From Arthrobacter sp. UNC362MFTsu5.1 (lineage in GTDB: Bacteria; Actinomycetota; Actinomycetes; Actinomycetales; Micrococcaceae), in NCBI RefSeq assembly GCF_000685965.1, contig NZ_JMLE01000015.1, positions 62,001-126,000 of the forward strand: a stretch of 64,000 bases of DNA. The letters are read 5' to 3'. A program made the translations under genes and the position numbers. Below are positions 10,418 to 18,751 of the stretch, one piece after another (the first letter of the stretch is position 1; the number at the start of each line of letters is the position of its first letter). The notes below the pieces were generated by a model, which ran no database searches, was not told the DNA's origin, and saw only the letters and a list, made by a program, of their open reading frames with translations.

Positions 10418-10452
10418 GTATGGCACAGCGCAGCTAGCAGCTGCTGGCAAGT

Positions 10453-10482
10453 GAAGGGGGTGGCCCGCCGGCCACCCCCTTC
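10453..10482 (+). terminator. Hairpin after the haem peroxidase gene
   Basis: A perfect 12-bp stem (10453-10464 with 10471-10482) and a 6-nt loop start about 35 bp after the peroxidase stop. No clear T-run follows, so this may be a GC-rich actinobacterial-style terminator. Confidence 0.65.
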
Positions 10483-10636
10483 GCTGTGCGCGGGGCTCCT
10501 GGGCAGGGGAGAGCCAAGGCGCTGCTCACAGCTCGAAGGTACGGGTACCCGCTCTGCCGGCAGCGCCTCCTGCAGGCGCAGACCCTGCCGGCGCGGCGCC
10601 CCACGTGCAGGCTCACCGTCGGCAGGCACAACGAAA

Positions 10637-10675
10637 GGCCAGGCCGGCTGAGATGCCCTCTCAGCCGGCCTGGCC
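10637..10675 (-). terminator. Strong hairpin after the lipoprotein gene
   Basis: A perfect 17-bp stem (10637-10653 with 10659-10675) and a 5-nt loop lie 19 bp beyond the lipoprotein stop. Read on the minus strand it is followed by TTTCGTT, the expected polarity for terminating the multicopper oxidase operon. Confidence 0.75.
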
Positions 10676-10693
10676 CGTCGTCGTGATTTGCTG

Positions 10694-11467
10694 TTAGTGG
10701 CCGTGCACCGGTTCCTCGGCAGCGGCGGCCTCAGCCGGTTCCTTGGCCATGTCCACGCCCGTGCCCGTTTCCGACCGCGGAGCCACTTTGACGTCGTCGG
10801 CGGAATTTCCTGCGGCGCGGGCAACGCCGCGGCGGACAGCCTCCACCGTCTTGTCGCTCAGCAGCGGGCCGGTGTAAGCGAATTCGAGCTCGCCGTCGCC
10901 CACCCGCGTGTCGTAGTTGCCCAGCGCATCGGCGAGGATTCCTTCCAGCGTGATGGCCTCAGCCACCGTGCCGGGGGTGGACGTGCTCACCGTGAAACGG
11001 AGGTCGTGCACCAGCACCTGGGCCACGTGGACATGTTCCAGCCCCGGAAACGCCTGGTCGTGGCCGAAGGCAAGGTCAACCAGCTCGCCGCCGTCAGCGA
11101 TGGTGGCATCAGCCGGCAAGGCAACAATGAGCTCAGGGACCGTATGCTGCAGCACGCTGGCCCCCAGGACGTCCGGTGATATCGGGGACACGGCCAGGCC
11201 AAGGCTGTCGGCGGCGGAAAAGAGCGCCGTGCGGAGCTTGTCCACGTCCGCGTCCGGGGCCGGGTGGACCGCCACCGCAATGCGCCGGCGGACCATGAGC
11301 CCGTCGTGGCTCACCTGGGGCCGGCCGTTCCCCAGCTCGGAGCCCGACCCGGACGTCAGGACGACGCCGGACGGGTCGGAAGGGCGCGGACCGGGAGCTC
11401 CGGCGGTGCAGCCGGCCAGCAGCGAGGAAGCCAGCACCACCGAGACGGCAACAGCGGCCGCCTTCAT
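10694..11467 (-). CDS. Lipoprotein partner of the multicopper oxidase, function unknown
   Basis: 257 residues starting at ATG 11467 (MKAAAVAVSVVLASSLLAGC). This is a lipoprotein signal with lipobox LLAGC, so the mature protein should be anchored outside the membrane. The body is Ala/Val-rich with no domain I recognise and ends in an acidic, His-containing tail (EEPVHGH). The start is one base past the stop of the multicopper oxidase, so the two genes form one transcript with coupled translation. That suggests an accessory role for the oxidase, for example metal delivery or anchoring; this is inference. Confidence 0.7.
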   Translation of the reverse strand: MKAAAVAVSVVLASSLLAGCTAGAPGPRPSDPSGVVLTSGSGSELGNGRPQVSHDGLMVRRRIAVAVHPAPDADVDKLRTALFSAADSLGLAVSPISPDVLGASVLQHTVPELIVALPADATIADGGELVDLAFGHDQAFPGLEHVHVAQVLVHDLRFTVSTSTPGTVAEAITLEGILADALGNYDTRVGDGELEFAYTGPLLSDKTVEAVRRGVARAAGNSADDVKVAPRSETGTGVDMAKEPAEAAAAEEPVHGH

Positions 11468-11468
11468 C

Positions 11469-13166
11469 TCAGGTGCCCGCCGGGAAGCCCGGCTGGTATT
11501 TCGGGACGAAGAAGTTGGCCGGCAGGGTGTCCGGGACGGCCGGGTCCGACGTGATCGGATCGTTGTTCCGGAGGTCACCTACGGAGAACTGGACCATCAT
11601 GTCGTGGTCCTCGTGCACCAGGTTGTGGCAGTGCACCATGTAGCGCCCGCCCGTGTGGGCTCCGGTGTCGAACTGGGTCAGCAATGTGACGGTCTCGTTC
11701 TCCCCGGTATAGAAGACGTCCTTGGGCCCCGTCTCCCAGGCGAACGGCTGCCCGCCGTTGGTGTTGCGGCCGATGATCTTCGCGTCAATCAGGTGGATGT
11801 GCACCGGATGGAACCAGCCGCCGGACGCGTTGGTGATGGTCCACTGCTCCACGTCAAAGGCCTGGGGGTTGCCCAGCAGCTTGGTAAATCCGGACGCTTC
11901 CACGTCGGCCCAGGTGACGCCGCTGACCACCCATTCCCCGTTTTCGCGTTCCACCCTCAGCTCCCGCTTGGCCACCACCAGGTCCGGTGTCAGGCTCATG
12001 GTGGGCAGTCCTCCGCGCGCCGCATTCGGCGAGCCGCCGTCGTCGAGCGTCTTGGGAATCGCGGAGATGGTCCCCTTGCTCGAGCCGGAGTTGCGGACCA
12101 CTTCGAACTGCATGATTTTGTCCGTATTGGCAAAATCCTCGTTGTTCTTGTTGCTCAGGTTCTTCAGCTGGATCTTCTGCCCGGGCTTGTACTTCCGGAA
12201 GTCGATGAGGATCTCGTAGCGCTCGGCAGTTCCCTGCCGCCAGGACTGGACAGCCTGGACCTTGGGCACCATGCCGCCGTCCGTGCCGACGATATAGACC
12301 GGCTCGCCCGTGGAAAGCGTGGGGCGGTAGGACCGGGTAATCGAGGCCACCAGGACCCGGAAACGGTAGATGCGCGGCTTCACTTTCATGGTGGGCCACG
12401 GCACCCCGTTGACCATGATGATGTCGCCCCACAGGCCCTTGTGGTCGTTGTCGTTGTAGCCGAAGGTGCCGTCGGCGTTGAAGAGCGCATCCGAGATCAT
12501 CAGCGGCACATCGAACTCACCCTGCGGCAGCTGGTCACGTTCAAACTTGTCGGAGAGGGGGTAGAAGCCGGCCAGGCCCGAGTACACGTTCTGGGCCGTC
12601 ACGTGGTGCTTGTGGTCGTGGTACCAGAGCGTGCGGCCGGTTTGCCAGTTGGGATAGTGGTAGTTCTTGACGTATCCAGGCGGAGTGACGTCGTTGGCGT
12701 AGCCGTCGTACTGCGGCAGCGACGCCGAGCCGTGCAGGTGGGTGACGGTCTGGAAGGCCAGGGGATGCAGCAGGCCCAGCGCGGGGAAGTCATTGCGGAT
12801 CCGCACCTCCGTCCGGGTTCCCTGGATGGCACGGATGGTGGGGCCGGGGAAAATGCCGTTGTAGCCGGCGAGCGTGGTGGTGAGGCCGGGGACGAGCTGG
12901 GTTTGGCCAAGCTTCTGGGTCAACGCGTACTTGGCATACGGCCGGGCGGGGTCGCCGTCGTCGAATCCTGTTTCGAACGGCTCCAGCACGGGCGGCCGCC
13001 GGAAGACGCCGGCGTACGGAACCGGCGTGTTTTGAGGCGCCAGCTGGCTGGTGGTGATGGGCGGCGTGGTAGGTGGAGGAACGGTGAGCGGTGCCCCCTT
13101 CATCCCGACGAGGCTGAATGCCCCTAGCGTTCCGCCCAGCTTTAGAACTTCCCTGCGAGTTGTCAT
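11469..13166 (-). CDS. Tat-exported multicopper oxidase (CotA/bilirubin oxidase type)
   Basis: 565 residues. The N-terminus has a twin-arginine-like signal (TTRREVLKLGGTLGAFSLVG). All four copper-binding motifs are present: HLHG (about 143-146), WYHDHKHH (about 181-188), HPVHIH (about 453-458) and HCHNLVHEDHDMM (about 512-524), the last including the type 1 Cys ligand and axial Met. The length and spacing fit the CotA/bilirubin-oxidase group, which oxidises phenols, bilirubin or Mn(II) while reducing oxygen to water. It is the first gene of an operon with the lipoprotein at 10694-11467. The secreted haem peroxidase nearby suggests an extracellular oxidation locus. Confidence 0.9.
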   Translation of the reverse strand: MTTRREVLKLGGTLGAFSLVGMKGAPLTVPPPTTPPITTSQLAPQNTPVPYAGVFRRPPVLEPFETGFDDGDPARPYAKYALTQKLGQTQLVPGLTTTLAGYNGIFPGPTIRAIQGTRTEVRIRNDFPALGLLHPLAFQTVTHLHGSASLPQYDGYANDVTPPGYVKNYHYPNWQTGRTLWYHDHKHHVTAQNVYSGLAGFYPLSDKFERDQLPQGEFDVPLMISDALFNADGTFGYNDNDHKGLWGDIIMVNGVPWPTMKVKPRIYRFRVLVASITRSYRPTLSTGEPVYIVGTDGGMVPKVQAVQSWRQGTAERYEILIDFRKYKPGQKIQLKNLSNKNNEDFANTDKIMQFEVVRNSGSSKGTISAIPKTLDDGGSPNAARGGLPTMSLTPDLVVAKRELRVERENGEWVVSGVTWADVEASGFTKLLGNPQAFDVEQWTITNASGGWFHPVHIHLIDAKIIGRNTNGGQPFAWETGPKDVFYTGENETVTLLTQFDTGAHTGGRYMVHCHNLVHEDHDMMVQFSVGDLRNNDPITSDPAVPDTLPANFFVPKYQPGFPAGT

Positions 13167-13378
13167 GACCTCTCCTCAATGGTGAGTAATGCATGCCCAT
13201 GCAGACCACCGCATGGGCACCCAATGCCGGAGATCAAGCTGTCCTGAGGCCTGTCAGCCTTCATCCCTTTCAGCGTCAGGTCATGGCTTGCTCAATCCTG
13301 ATCAGATGATGCCCGTCGCAACTTGTAAAAAGGCTGGAACGGCAACGCCGGCGGCCGTCCGGGCCGGGCCTGCATAGG

Positions 13379-14605
13379 ATGAAAGGGATGACCTCCGCAC
13401 AAGCCACCAAACCCTTCAGCCTCCGCAGCATTGCCGTCCCCGCATTCGGACCCGCGCTGCTCTTCTGCATCGGTGAGGGAGCCGTGCTGCCGGTGGTGGC
13501 GCTTTCCGCGCGCGACCTTGGCGCGTCCGTGGCGGTGGCCGCGCTGATTGTCACGCTGATCGGCCTGGGGTCGTGGTTCTTCAACCTGCCGGCCTCCCTG
13601 ATCACGCTCAAATTCGGCGAACGCTGGTCCATCGTCGGCGCCGCGGCGGCGGGTGCCCTGGCACTGACGGCGGCGGGGCTGTCCTCGGTGATTCCCCACG
13701 GACTGTGGCTGCTCGCGGTGGCGATGATCGTCGTCGGAATGTCCGCCAGCGTCTTCAGCCTGGCCCGGCAGAAATACCTGACCGAAGCGGTGCCGGTGGC
13801 CTTCCGCGCCCGCGCCCTGTCCACCCTGGGCGGCGTGAGCAGGATCGGCATCTTCATCGGGCCGTTCGTGGGCGCCGGCGTGATGCAGTTTGCGGGCATC
13901 AGCGGCGCGTACTGGGTGGGGGTGGCAGCCATGGCAGCCGCCGCCGTCCTGTCCGTCACCATCCCCGACCTCCCGGCTGTGGGCGGTTCGGGCGACGCGC
14001 ACCGCGGCCCCGAGCCCACCATGCGCGGCATCGCCAGGTCCCACGCGGGCGTGTTCCTCACCGTGGGCGCCGGCATCCTGCTGCTCAGCGCCCTGCGCGC
14101 CTCCCGGCAGGTGGTCATCCCGCTGTGGGCGGACAACCTGGGCATGGACGCCACGCACGCCTCGCTGATCTACGGACTCTCCGGGGCGATCGACATGCTG
14201 GTGTTCTACCCGGCCGGCAAGCTCATGGACCGCAAGGGCAGGCAGTGGGTGGCCATCCCGTCCACGGTGATCATGGGCACCGCGCTGATGCTCATCCCGC
14301 TGACGGGCAGCTTTGTGGGCCTGCTCCTGGCGGCGCTGCTGATCGGGTTCGGCAACGGCATCAGCTCCGGCCTGATCATGACCCTCGGCGCCGACTTCTC
14401 CCCGGACCGCGGCCGCGGCCAGTTCCTGGGGCTCTGGCGCTTCATTGCCGACGCCGGCGCCACCGGCGGTCCGGTGCTCCTCTCCGGCGTCACCGCCGCC
14501 GTCTCACTGGGGGCCGGCGTATGGGCCACCGGCGTACTGGGGTTCGCCGCCGCCGTCGTATTTGCCATCACCATTCCACGGCTCAAGCACCGCCGGAACT
14601 ACTGA
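13379..14605 (+). CDS. Major facilitator superfamily transporter
   Basis: About 408 residues with roughly 12 hydrophobic segments, the MFS layout. A motif-A-like loop (AGKLMDRKGRQWVAIPS) follows a transmembrane helix in the second half, and a Pro/Gly-rich N-terminal half includes LSTLGGVSRIGIFIGPFVGAG. The substrate cannot be told from sequence; the family is mostly drug or metabolite efflux. The start is ambiguous: ATG 13379 or ATG 13388. The second has AGG about 9 nt upstream and may be the real one. It is divergent from the multicopper oxidase across a 212-bp spacer. The next gene is 102 bp downstream. Confidence 0.8.
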   Translation: MKGMTSAQATKPFSLRSIAVPAFGPALLFCIGEGAVLPVVALSARDLGASVAVAALIVTLIGLGSWFFNLPASLITLKFGERWSIVGAAAAGALALTAAGLSSVIPHGLWLLAVAMIVVGMSASVFSLARQKYLTEAVPVAFRARALSTLGGVSRIGIFIGPFVGAGVMQFAGISGAYWVGVAAMAAAAVLSVTIPDLPAVGGSGDAHRGPEPTMRGIARSHAGVFLTVGAGILLLSALRASRQVVIPLWADNLGMDATHASLIYGLSGAIDMLVFYPAGKLMDRKGRQWVAIPSTVIMGTALMLIPLTGSFVGLLLAALLIGFGNGISSGLIMTLGADFSPDRGRGQFLGLWRFIADAGATGGPVLLSGVTAAVSLGAGVWATGVLGFAAAVVFAITIPRLKHRRNY

Positions 14606-14707
14606 CGGCGGGCGTCCATTTACCTGTTGCCTCACAGGGCCCCGTGTGCCAGCCTCGAAGTGATCCCGTCGCCGGGGCGACGACGGGCGGCAGAGGAGGA
14701 ACACGGC

Positions 14708-15331
14708 ATGGGACTGATCCATATTGACTTGTTCACGACGCTCGACGGCGTGGCGCAGGCGCCCGGCGGCCCCGAGGAGGACGCGGCAGTCGGCTTCGAA
14801 TTTGGCGGCTGGCAGGCACCCCTCATCGACGAGGTGGTGGGCGGGCAGGTCCAGTCAGGGATGGCGGGGATGGACGCGCTGCTGCTGGGGCGCCGGACCT
14901 ACGATATTTTCGCCGCGTACTGGCCGCACCAGAACGGTGAGATCGCGCGGCTGTTCAACAGCATCCCGAAGTATGTTGCCTCGCGCCAGGCGCCCGTCCT
15001 CGAGTGGGCGGACTCCACACTGCTCGGCGCTGATGTGGCGGCGGGCGTGAGCGAACTGCGCGACCGGCACCAGAACATCCACGTGATCGGCAGCCTCAAC
15101 TTCGTGCAGACCCTGTTCGCCGAGCGGCTCTTCGACCGGCTCACGCTCTGGGTGTATCCGATCCTGCTTGGCAAGGGAAAGAAGGTCTTCGCCGACGGGG
15201 TGGTTCCGACCAACCTCACCATCATCGAGCCGGTGGTCGTCTCGCCGAAGGGTGCGGTGCTGCAGCGCTACGCGCTCGCCGAGGGCACGCCCGGCGTCGG
15301 CGATATGTCTGAGGTCGAGCCGGAGGGGTAG
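14708..15331 (+). CDS. Dihydrofolate reductase-like (RibD C-terminal domain) protein
   Basis: 207 residues. The start is ATG 14708, preceded by a good ribosome site (GAGGAGGA). The fold is recognised from IDLFTTLDGV near the N-terminus, LLLGRRTYDIFAAYW, NIHVIGSLNFVQTL and LWVYPILLGKGKKVF, typical of the small stand-alone RibD_C/DHFR family in actinobacteria. These are NADPH-binding proteins of mostly unknown substrate; it is not the folate DHFR. No partner gene is obvious. Confidence 0.85.
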   Translation: MGLIHIDLFTTLDGVAQAPGGPEEDAAVGFEFGGWQAPLIDEVVGGQVQSGMAGMDALLLGRRTYDIFAAYWPHQNGEIARLFNSIPKYVASRQAPVLEWADSTLLGADVAAGVSELRDRHQNIHVIGSLNFVQTLFAERLFDRLTLWVYPILLGKGKKVFADGVVPTNLTIIEPVVVSPKGAVLQRYALAEGTPGVGDMSEVEPEG

Positions 15332-15446
15332 GGGGTTCGTTGGGGGTTCCTCGGCGGTCGCTTTGGGGTTCCTTGGCGTGCGGTGCGGGCGCCGCGATGG
15401 CGCGGCGCCACTAGCGGTCCGGGCGGATCCGGGACAGACTGCCCGT

Positions 15447-16007
15447 ATGAAAATTGTCGAAGTTTTGGCGCCCTTCACCGGAAGCTGGCAGGGCCACAAC
15501 CTTTTCCGGTTCATGCCCACGGATGACTACCAGGAATCAGTGTCCGCCGCGATGGTCGCCGTGACGGCCAAGGACTACGTGACCATCGAGTACACGTGGT
15601 CGCACGAGGGCCAGCCGCAGAACGGCCTGCTGCTCCTGGGCTCAGGCCCGGCGGACTCAGGCCCGGCGGACTCGGGCCCGGCGGGTGACGCCAACGCGGC
15701 GGGCGAGGCGACGGCGGCAGGCGAGGCGCCGCCGTCGGACTCCGACGCTTCCGGAACGGGCGCGACGGCGGTGTGGGTGGACTCCTTCCATGCGGCGCCG
15801 CAGTGGCTCACCCTGTCCGGGACCATCGACGACGACGGCGTGGTCCGGCTGGCCTGCACGTATCCCGCCCCGGAAGGTCCCGACTGGGGCTGGCAGATCC
15901 ACGTCGAACCCGGCAGCGGCAACGGCGGACGCATCACCATGCACAACCTGGTTCCGGGATACGACCCGTACCAGGTGGTCGAAGCCACGTACCGCCGGCA
16001 GGCTTAG
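15447..16007 (+). CDS. Hypothetical protein with repeat-expanded linker
   Basis: 186 residues, no signal peptide. It begins MKIVEVLAPFTGSWQGHNLFRFMP and ends in a beta-rich segment with GPDWGWQIHVEPG and HNLVPGYDPYQVVEATYRR. The overall pattern is reminiscent of DUF1579-like small-ligand beta-barrel proteins, but I would not assert that. About residues 64-105 form a low-complexity Ser/Gly/Pro/Ala/Asp-rich insertion that includes three tandem SGPAD units made by a 15-bp DNA repeat. The next gene starts 9 bp after the stop, so the two are probably co-transcribed. Confidence 0.65.
   Translation: MKIVEVLAPFTGSWQGHNLFRFMPTDDYQESVSAAMVAVTAKDYVTIEYTWSHEGQPQNGLLLLGSGPADSGPADSGPAGDANAAGEATAAGEAPPSDSDASGTGATAVWVDSFHAAPQWLTLSGTIDDDGVVRLACTYPAPEGPDWGWQIHVEPGSGNGGRITMHNLVPGYDPYQVVEATYRRQA
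15641..15685 (+). repeat. 15-bp tandem repeat, three copies, inside a CDS
   Basis: Three consecutive 15-bp units (CTCAGGCCCGGCGGA and variants) lie at 15641, 15656 and 15671. They stay in frame and encode repeated SGPAD. The likely cause is slippage within a dispensable linker. Confidence 0.8.
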
Positions 16008-16016
16008 GGGCGCGCC

Positions 16017-16751
16017 ATGGAGTCCATCAGGGCACTCATCGCCTCCGCCGAACACGAATCCCGGCTGCCCGACGGGGAAGACGAGCGGTTTTCCGGTTAC
16101 GGCCTCATGGGCCAGGCCTTCAGCTCGGGCTACCTGCTGGCCATGCGCAGGTTTCCTGTCACCTCCGTGGGGCCGGGCTACACCTCGGTGTGGGTGCGCC
16201 GACCCTCCGGGTCCTGGACCATGTACACGAGTGTGCCCGCCGCTGTGTCCTGCCCGCGCTACTTCGGCAGCGCCCTGGAGTCCACCTCGGTACACCAGAT
16301 CGACGTCGCGTGGCTTGATGACCACCGCTTCACGGTGGATATAGCGGACGACGTCGGCCTCCACTGGGAGGTCAGCCTCGCCGCCACCCCGATCACCCGG
16401 GCGATGTCCTCGGTTGCCTCCGCGCTGCCGGCGAAACTCTGGCGGAACCCGGCGTTCCTGCGGGTGATGGGAGCCGTGGCCGGGCCGGTGCTGCAGGCCG
16501 GAAAGATGGGACTGCTCGGCCGGGTCCCCAACGGGCAGGGCTTCCGGGCCAGCCCCAGGCGGGTGTGGTTCATCTCCGGCAGCACCGCCACACTCCGGGG
16601 CGAGGACCTGGGCAGCCTGAAGCCCCTCCCGGTGCAGACCCGGCTGGGCGACTTCTGGATTCCCCAACGCGGGATCTTCATGATGGGCACCGCGGCATTC
16701 GACACGTTCGACCCCGCCGCGCACCACGCACTCCCGGGCACGCCGTCGTGA
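16017..16751 (+). CDS. Hypothetical protein
   Basis: 244 residues, no signal peptide or clear membrane segment. Readable features are a Gly/Ser/Tyr-rich N-terminal region (FSGYGLMGQAFSSGYLLAMRRFP), a central SVWVRRPSGSWTMYTSVPA with beta-strand character, and a C-terminal IPQRGIFMMGTAAFDTFD. I do not recognise the family. The gene follows the previous hypothetical gene by 9 bp, so the two probably form a transcription unit. A long palindrome starts about 40 bp after the stop. Confidence 0.6.
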   Translation: MESIRALIASAEHESRLPDGEDERFSGYGLMGQAFSSGYLLAMRRFPVTSVGPGYTSVWVRRPSGSWTMYTSVPAAVSCPRYFGSALESTSVHQIDVAWLDDHRFTVDIADDVGLHWEVSLAATPITRAMSSVASALPAKLWRNPAFLRVMGAVAGPVLQAGKMGLLGRVPNGQGFRASPRRVWFISGSTATLRGEDLGSLKPLPVQTRLGDFWIPQRGIFMMGTAAFDTFDPAAHHALPGTPS

Positions 16752-16792
16752 CCGGCGGCTTCGGCTGCGGGATCTTCGAACTCACCCCGCCG

Positions 16793-16857
16793 CCCAACTA
16801 GGTCGCAGCAGATGTCGTTTTGAGCCCTCATAACGACATCTGCTGCTACCTAGTTGG
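16793..16857. repeat. 65-bp intergenic palindrome
   Basis: Two 27-nt arms (16793-16819 and 16831-16857) pair with a single mismatch (16804/16847) around a 12-nt loop. It sits between the convergent ends of the hypothetical gene (ends 16751) and the flavin monooxygenase (ends 16866). It could serve as a bidirectional terminator, but the stem is far longer than the ordinary terminators in this window and has no T-tract. It resembles the palindromes beside the two DUF559 genes in size and placement, not in sequence. Confidence 0.8.
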
Positions 16858-16865
16858 GGACCTGG

Positions 16866-17954
16866 CTACTCAACCGGGGCGGGGACGCCTTCCCTGGTTC
16901 GCGCAAGGATGCCGTCCACGACGTAGCCCGCGTCCCGGCCCGCTCCGCCGATCAGGCCCGACGTGAGCGAGTACTGGAACGGCATGCCCACGAAATACAG
17001 TCCGGGCAGTTCCGGCACGGCGCCGCGGCGGGTTTCCGGCCAGCCCCAGTCCGTCAGGCTCAGGCCTTCGATCCAGTCGAGCGACGGCTTGTAGCCCGTC
17101 GCCCAGATGACGGTCCGTACGCTGCGGGACGTGCCGTCGTCGAATGCTGGCTGACCGCCGGCAACGGCGCTGAACCGCGGCAGCCGGACCACACCGGCCC
17201 TGTCCAGGTCCTTGACCGAGATCCGGATCAGCGGGGCCCCGCGCCGGTGAAAGTTGGCGCGCACTTTCCGTCCCAGCGGGTTGTCCGTCGTCAGGACACG
17301 ATGGATGAAGCGCCAGTAAAGGGGGCCGGCCCAGCGCAGCACGGGGTCGGGAATCTGCGGCGTGGGGCGGCCGGCGATGAAGGTCCGGCGGGTGGCGGCG
17401 AGCTCCAGGGCGATCTCAGCACCGGAGGTCCCGGCGCCGACCACAAGGACGTCGCCGTCCGGGATGTCCGACGGGCGCCGGTATTGCGAGCTGTGGAGTT
17501 GCAGGATCTGGTCATCCAGCCCCGCGGCCGCCGCCGGGATGCGGGGGAGCGCGTTGGCGCCGACGGCGGCAATGACGTTGTGCGCCTGAAGCACGCCTTC
17601 GCTTGTGGTGACGGCAAAGCCGGTGCCCGTTACGCGGACACCCGCCACGTGCACCCCGGTCCGGACCGGCAGGCTGAACTCCCGGGCGTAGGCCTCAAGG
17701 TAGTCGGCGAACTCGTTCTTGGAAGGGTACGTGTTGCGGGCCGCCGGGAAGGCAAGGCCGGGAAGGCCGTCGTGCTGGGCCGGAGTGAAGAGCCGCAGGG
17801 AGTCCCACCTGGCCCGCCAGCCATCCCCGATCCGGGGCGCCTGCTCCAGAATGACGAACCGCAGCCCCGCTCTGGACAGGTGATAACCCGCGGCAAGACC
17901 AGCCTGCCCGGCGCCGAGCACCACTACATCAAACTGCTGCACGTCCTGGTCCAT
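16866..17954 (-). CDS. FAD/NAD(P)-dependent flavin monooxygenase-like oxidoreductase
   Basis: 362 residues. The N-terminal FAD-binding Rossmann motif GAGQAGLAAG is at about 14-23, followed by a DGWRARWDSLRLFTP segment typical of the Pyr_redox_3/flavin monooxygenase group. A second nucleotide-binding motif, VVGAGTSGAEIA, lies near residue 170, and a C-terminal VIWATGYKPS is the ATG motif of these enzymes. It would oxygenate a small molecule using NADPH and O2; the substrate is unknown. It is divergent from a TetR gene across an 83-bp spacer, the usual layout for a regulator controlling a detoxifying oxygenase. Confidence 0.85.
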   Translation of the reverse strand: MDQDVQQFDVVVLGAGQAGLAAGYHLSRAGLRFVILEQAPRIGDGWRARWDSLRLFTPAQHDGLPGLAFPAARNTYPSKNEFADYLEAYAREFSLPVRTGVHVAGVRVTGTGFAVTTSEGVLQAHNVIAAVGANALPRIPAAAAGLDDQILQLHSSQYRRPSDIPDGDVLVVGAGTSGAEIALELAATRRTFIAGRPTPQIPDPVLRWAGPLYWRFIHRVLTTDNPLGRKVRANFHRRGAPLIRISVKDLDRAGVVRLPRFSAVAGGQPAFDDGTSRSVRTVIWATGYKPSLDWIEGLSLTDWGWPETRRGAVPELPGLYFVGMPFQYSLTSGLIGGAGRDAGYVVDGILARTREGVPAPVE

Positions 17955-17997
17955 GACTGGCTCCCTCGACCGAACAACCCGTGTGTTCCGATGTCGT

Positions 17998-18032
17998 TAG
18001 AATACCATTCCAGTGAGTGGAGGAATAGTCTA
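17998..18032. promoter_or_regulatory. Imperfect palindrome, candidate TetR operator
   Basis: An imperfect 35-bp dyad lies between the divergent flavin monooxygenase and TetR genes. Its ends (TAGA/TCTA) and inner ATTCC/GGAAT arms are inverted. It overlaps the likely start region of the TetR transcript, as expected for autorepression. Only a weak palindrome, so low confidence. Confidence 0.3.
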
Positions 18033-18037
18033 AGTTC

Positions 18038-18676
18038 ATGCCAGAAAAGACCACCTCTTCAGCGCCGCGGGCCACCCGCAGGACGGCCCAGGCGGCCGAC
18101 ACCCGGCTGCACATTGTGGCCACCGCCCGCCGGCTGTTCCTGGCGAACGGCTACGTGCGCACCACCATCGAAGGCATTGCTGTGGAGAGCGGGGTGGCGG
18201 TGCAGACGGTCTACAACTCCGTGGGGAACAAGGCGGCGCTCCTCTCCGCAGTGTTGGATGCCGCAGCATCGGGCCCCAACGCGCCGGCCCAGGTGCTGGA
18301 GTTCATGCGGGAACGGACCCGACAGGCTCTGGATCTTGACGCGGTGCTGGCCGTGCTGGCGGACTGGTTCGTGGAAGTCCATCAGCGGACCGGGGCGGTG
18401 CTGGGTGTCATTGCCCAGGCGGCAGCAGTGGATACGGACGTGGCGAAGCTGGAAAAGGCGCGGGCGCTGCAACGGCTGACCCGGTATCACGAGGCTGCCG
18501 CAGCTGTCCGGGAGCTGGGCGGCCTGACCTCGGGCATGTCAGACGAGGACGCTGCCGCCGCCATCTGGTCGCTGGGGCACCCGCAGGCCTACCGCACGCT
18601 GGTGAACGATGCCGGCTGGACGCCGGAAGCATACCGGGAGTGGATCCTCAGGGCACTCGCAGCTGCTTTGGCGTAG
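18038..18676 (+). CDS. TetR-family transcriptional regulator
   Basis: 212 residues. The N-terminal helix-turn-helix is typical of TetR (RLHIVATARRLFLANGYVRTTIEGIAVESG, then VQTVYNSVGNKAALLSAVLDA), followed by an all-helical ligand domain of low conservation. The gene is divergent from the flavin monooxygenase, its probable target. No ribosome site is seen just before ATG 18038 and a possible TAGTCT -10 element lies about 8 bp upstream, so the mRNA may be leaderless. The ligand is unknown. Confidence 0.9.
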   Translation: MPEKTTSSAPRATRRTAQAADTRLHIVATARRLFLANGYVRTTIEGIAVESGVAVQTVYNSVGNKAALLSAVLDAAASGPNAPAQVLEFMRERTRQALDLDAVLAVLADWFVEVHQRTGAVLGVIAQAAAVDTDVAKLEKARALQRLTRYHEAAAAVRELGGLTSGMSDEDAAAAIWSLGHPQAYRTLVNDAGWTPEAYREWILRALAAALA

Positions 18677-18696
18677 GCCCCTGTGGCGCAAGGGGC

Positions 18697-18748
18697 GGGC
18701 GACGGCCCAAGAAACGGGCGACGGCCCAAGAAACGGGCGACGGCGGCC
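18697..18748. repeat. 19-bp tandem repeat, 2.7 copies
   Basis: The unit GGGCGACGGCCCAAGAAAC begins at 18697, 18716 and 18735 (the last partial). It lies in the 75-bp gap between the convergent TetR and AhpD-like genes. No hairpin or function is evident. Confidence 0.75.
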
Positions 18749-18751
18749 GGT

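Noticed and set aside
10418..10693. A small gene between the peroxidase and lipoprotein genes
   Set aside because: The spacer is filled by two strong hairpins in opposite roles, and its open frames are inconsistent with the codon bias of the neighbours.
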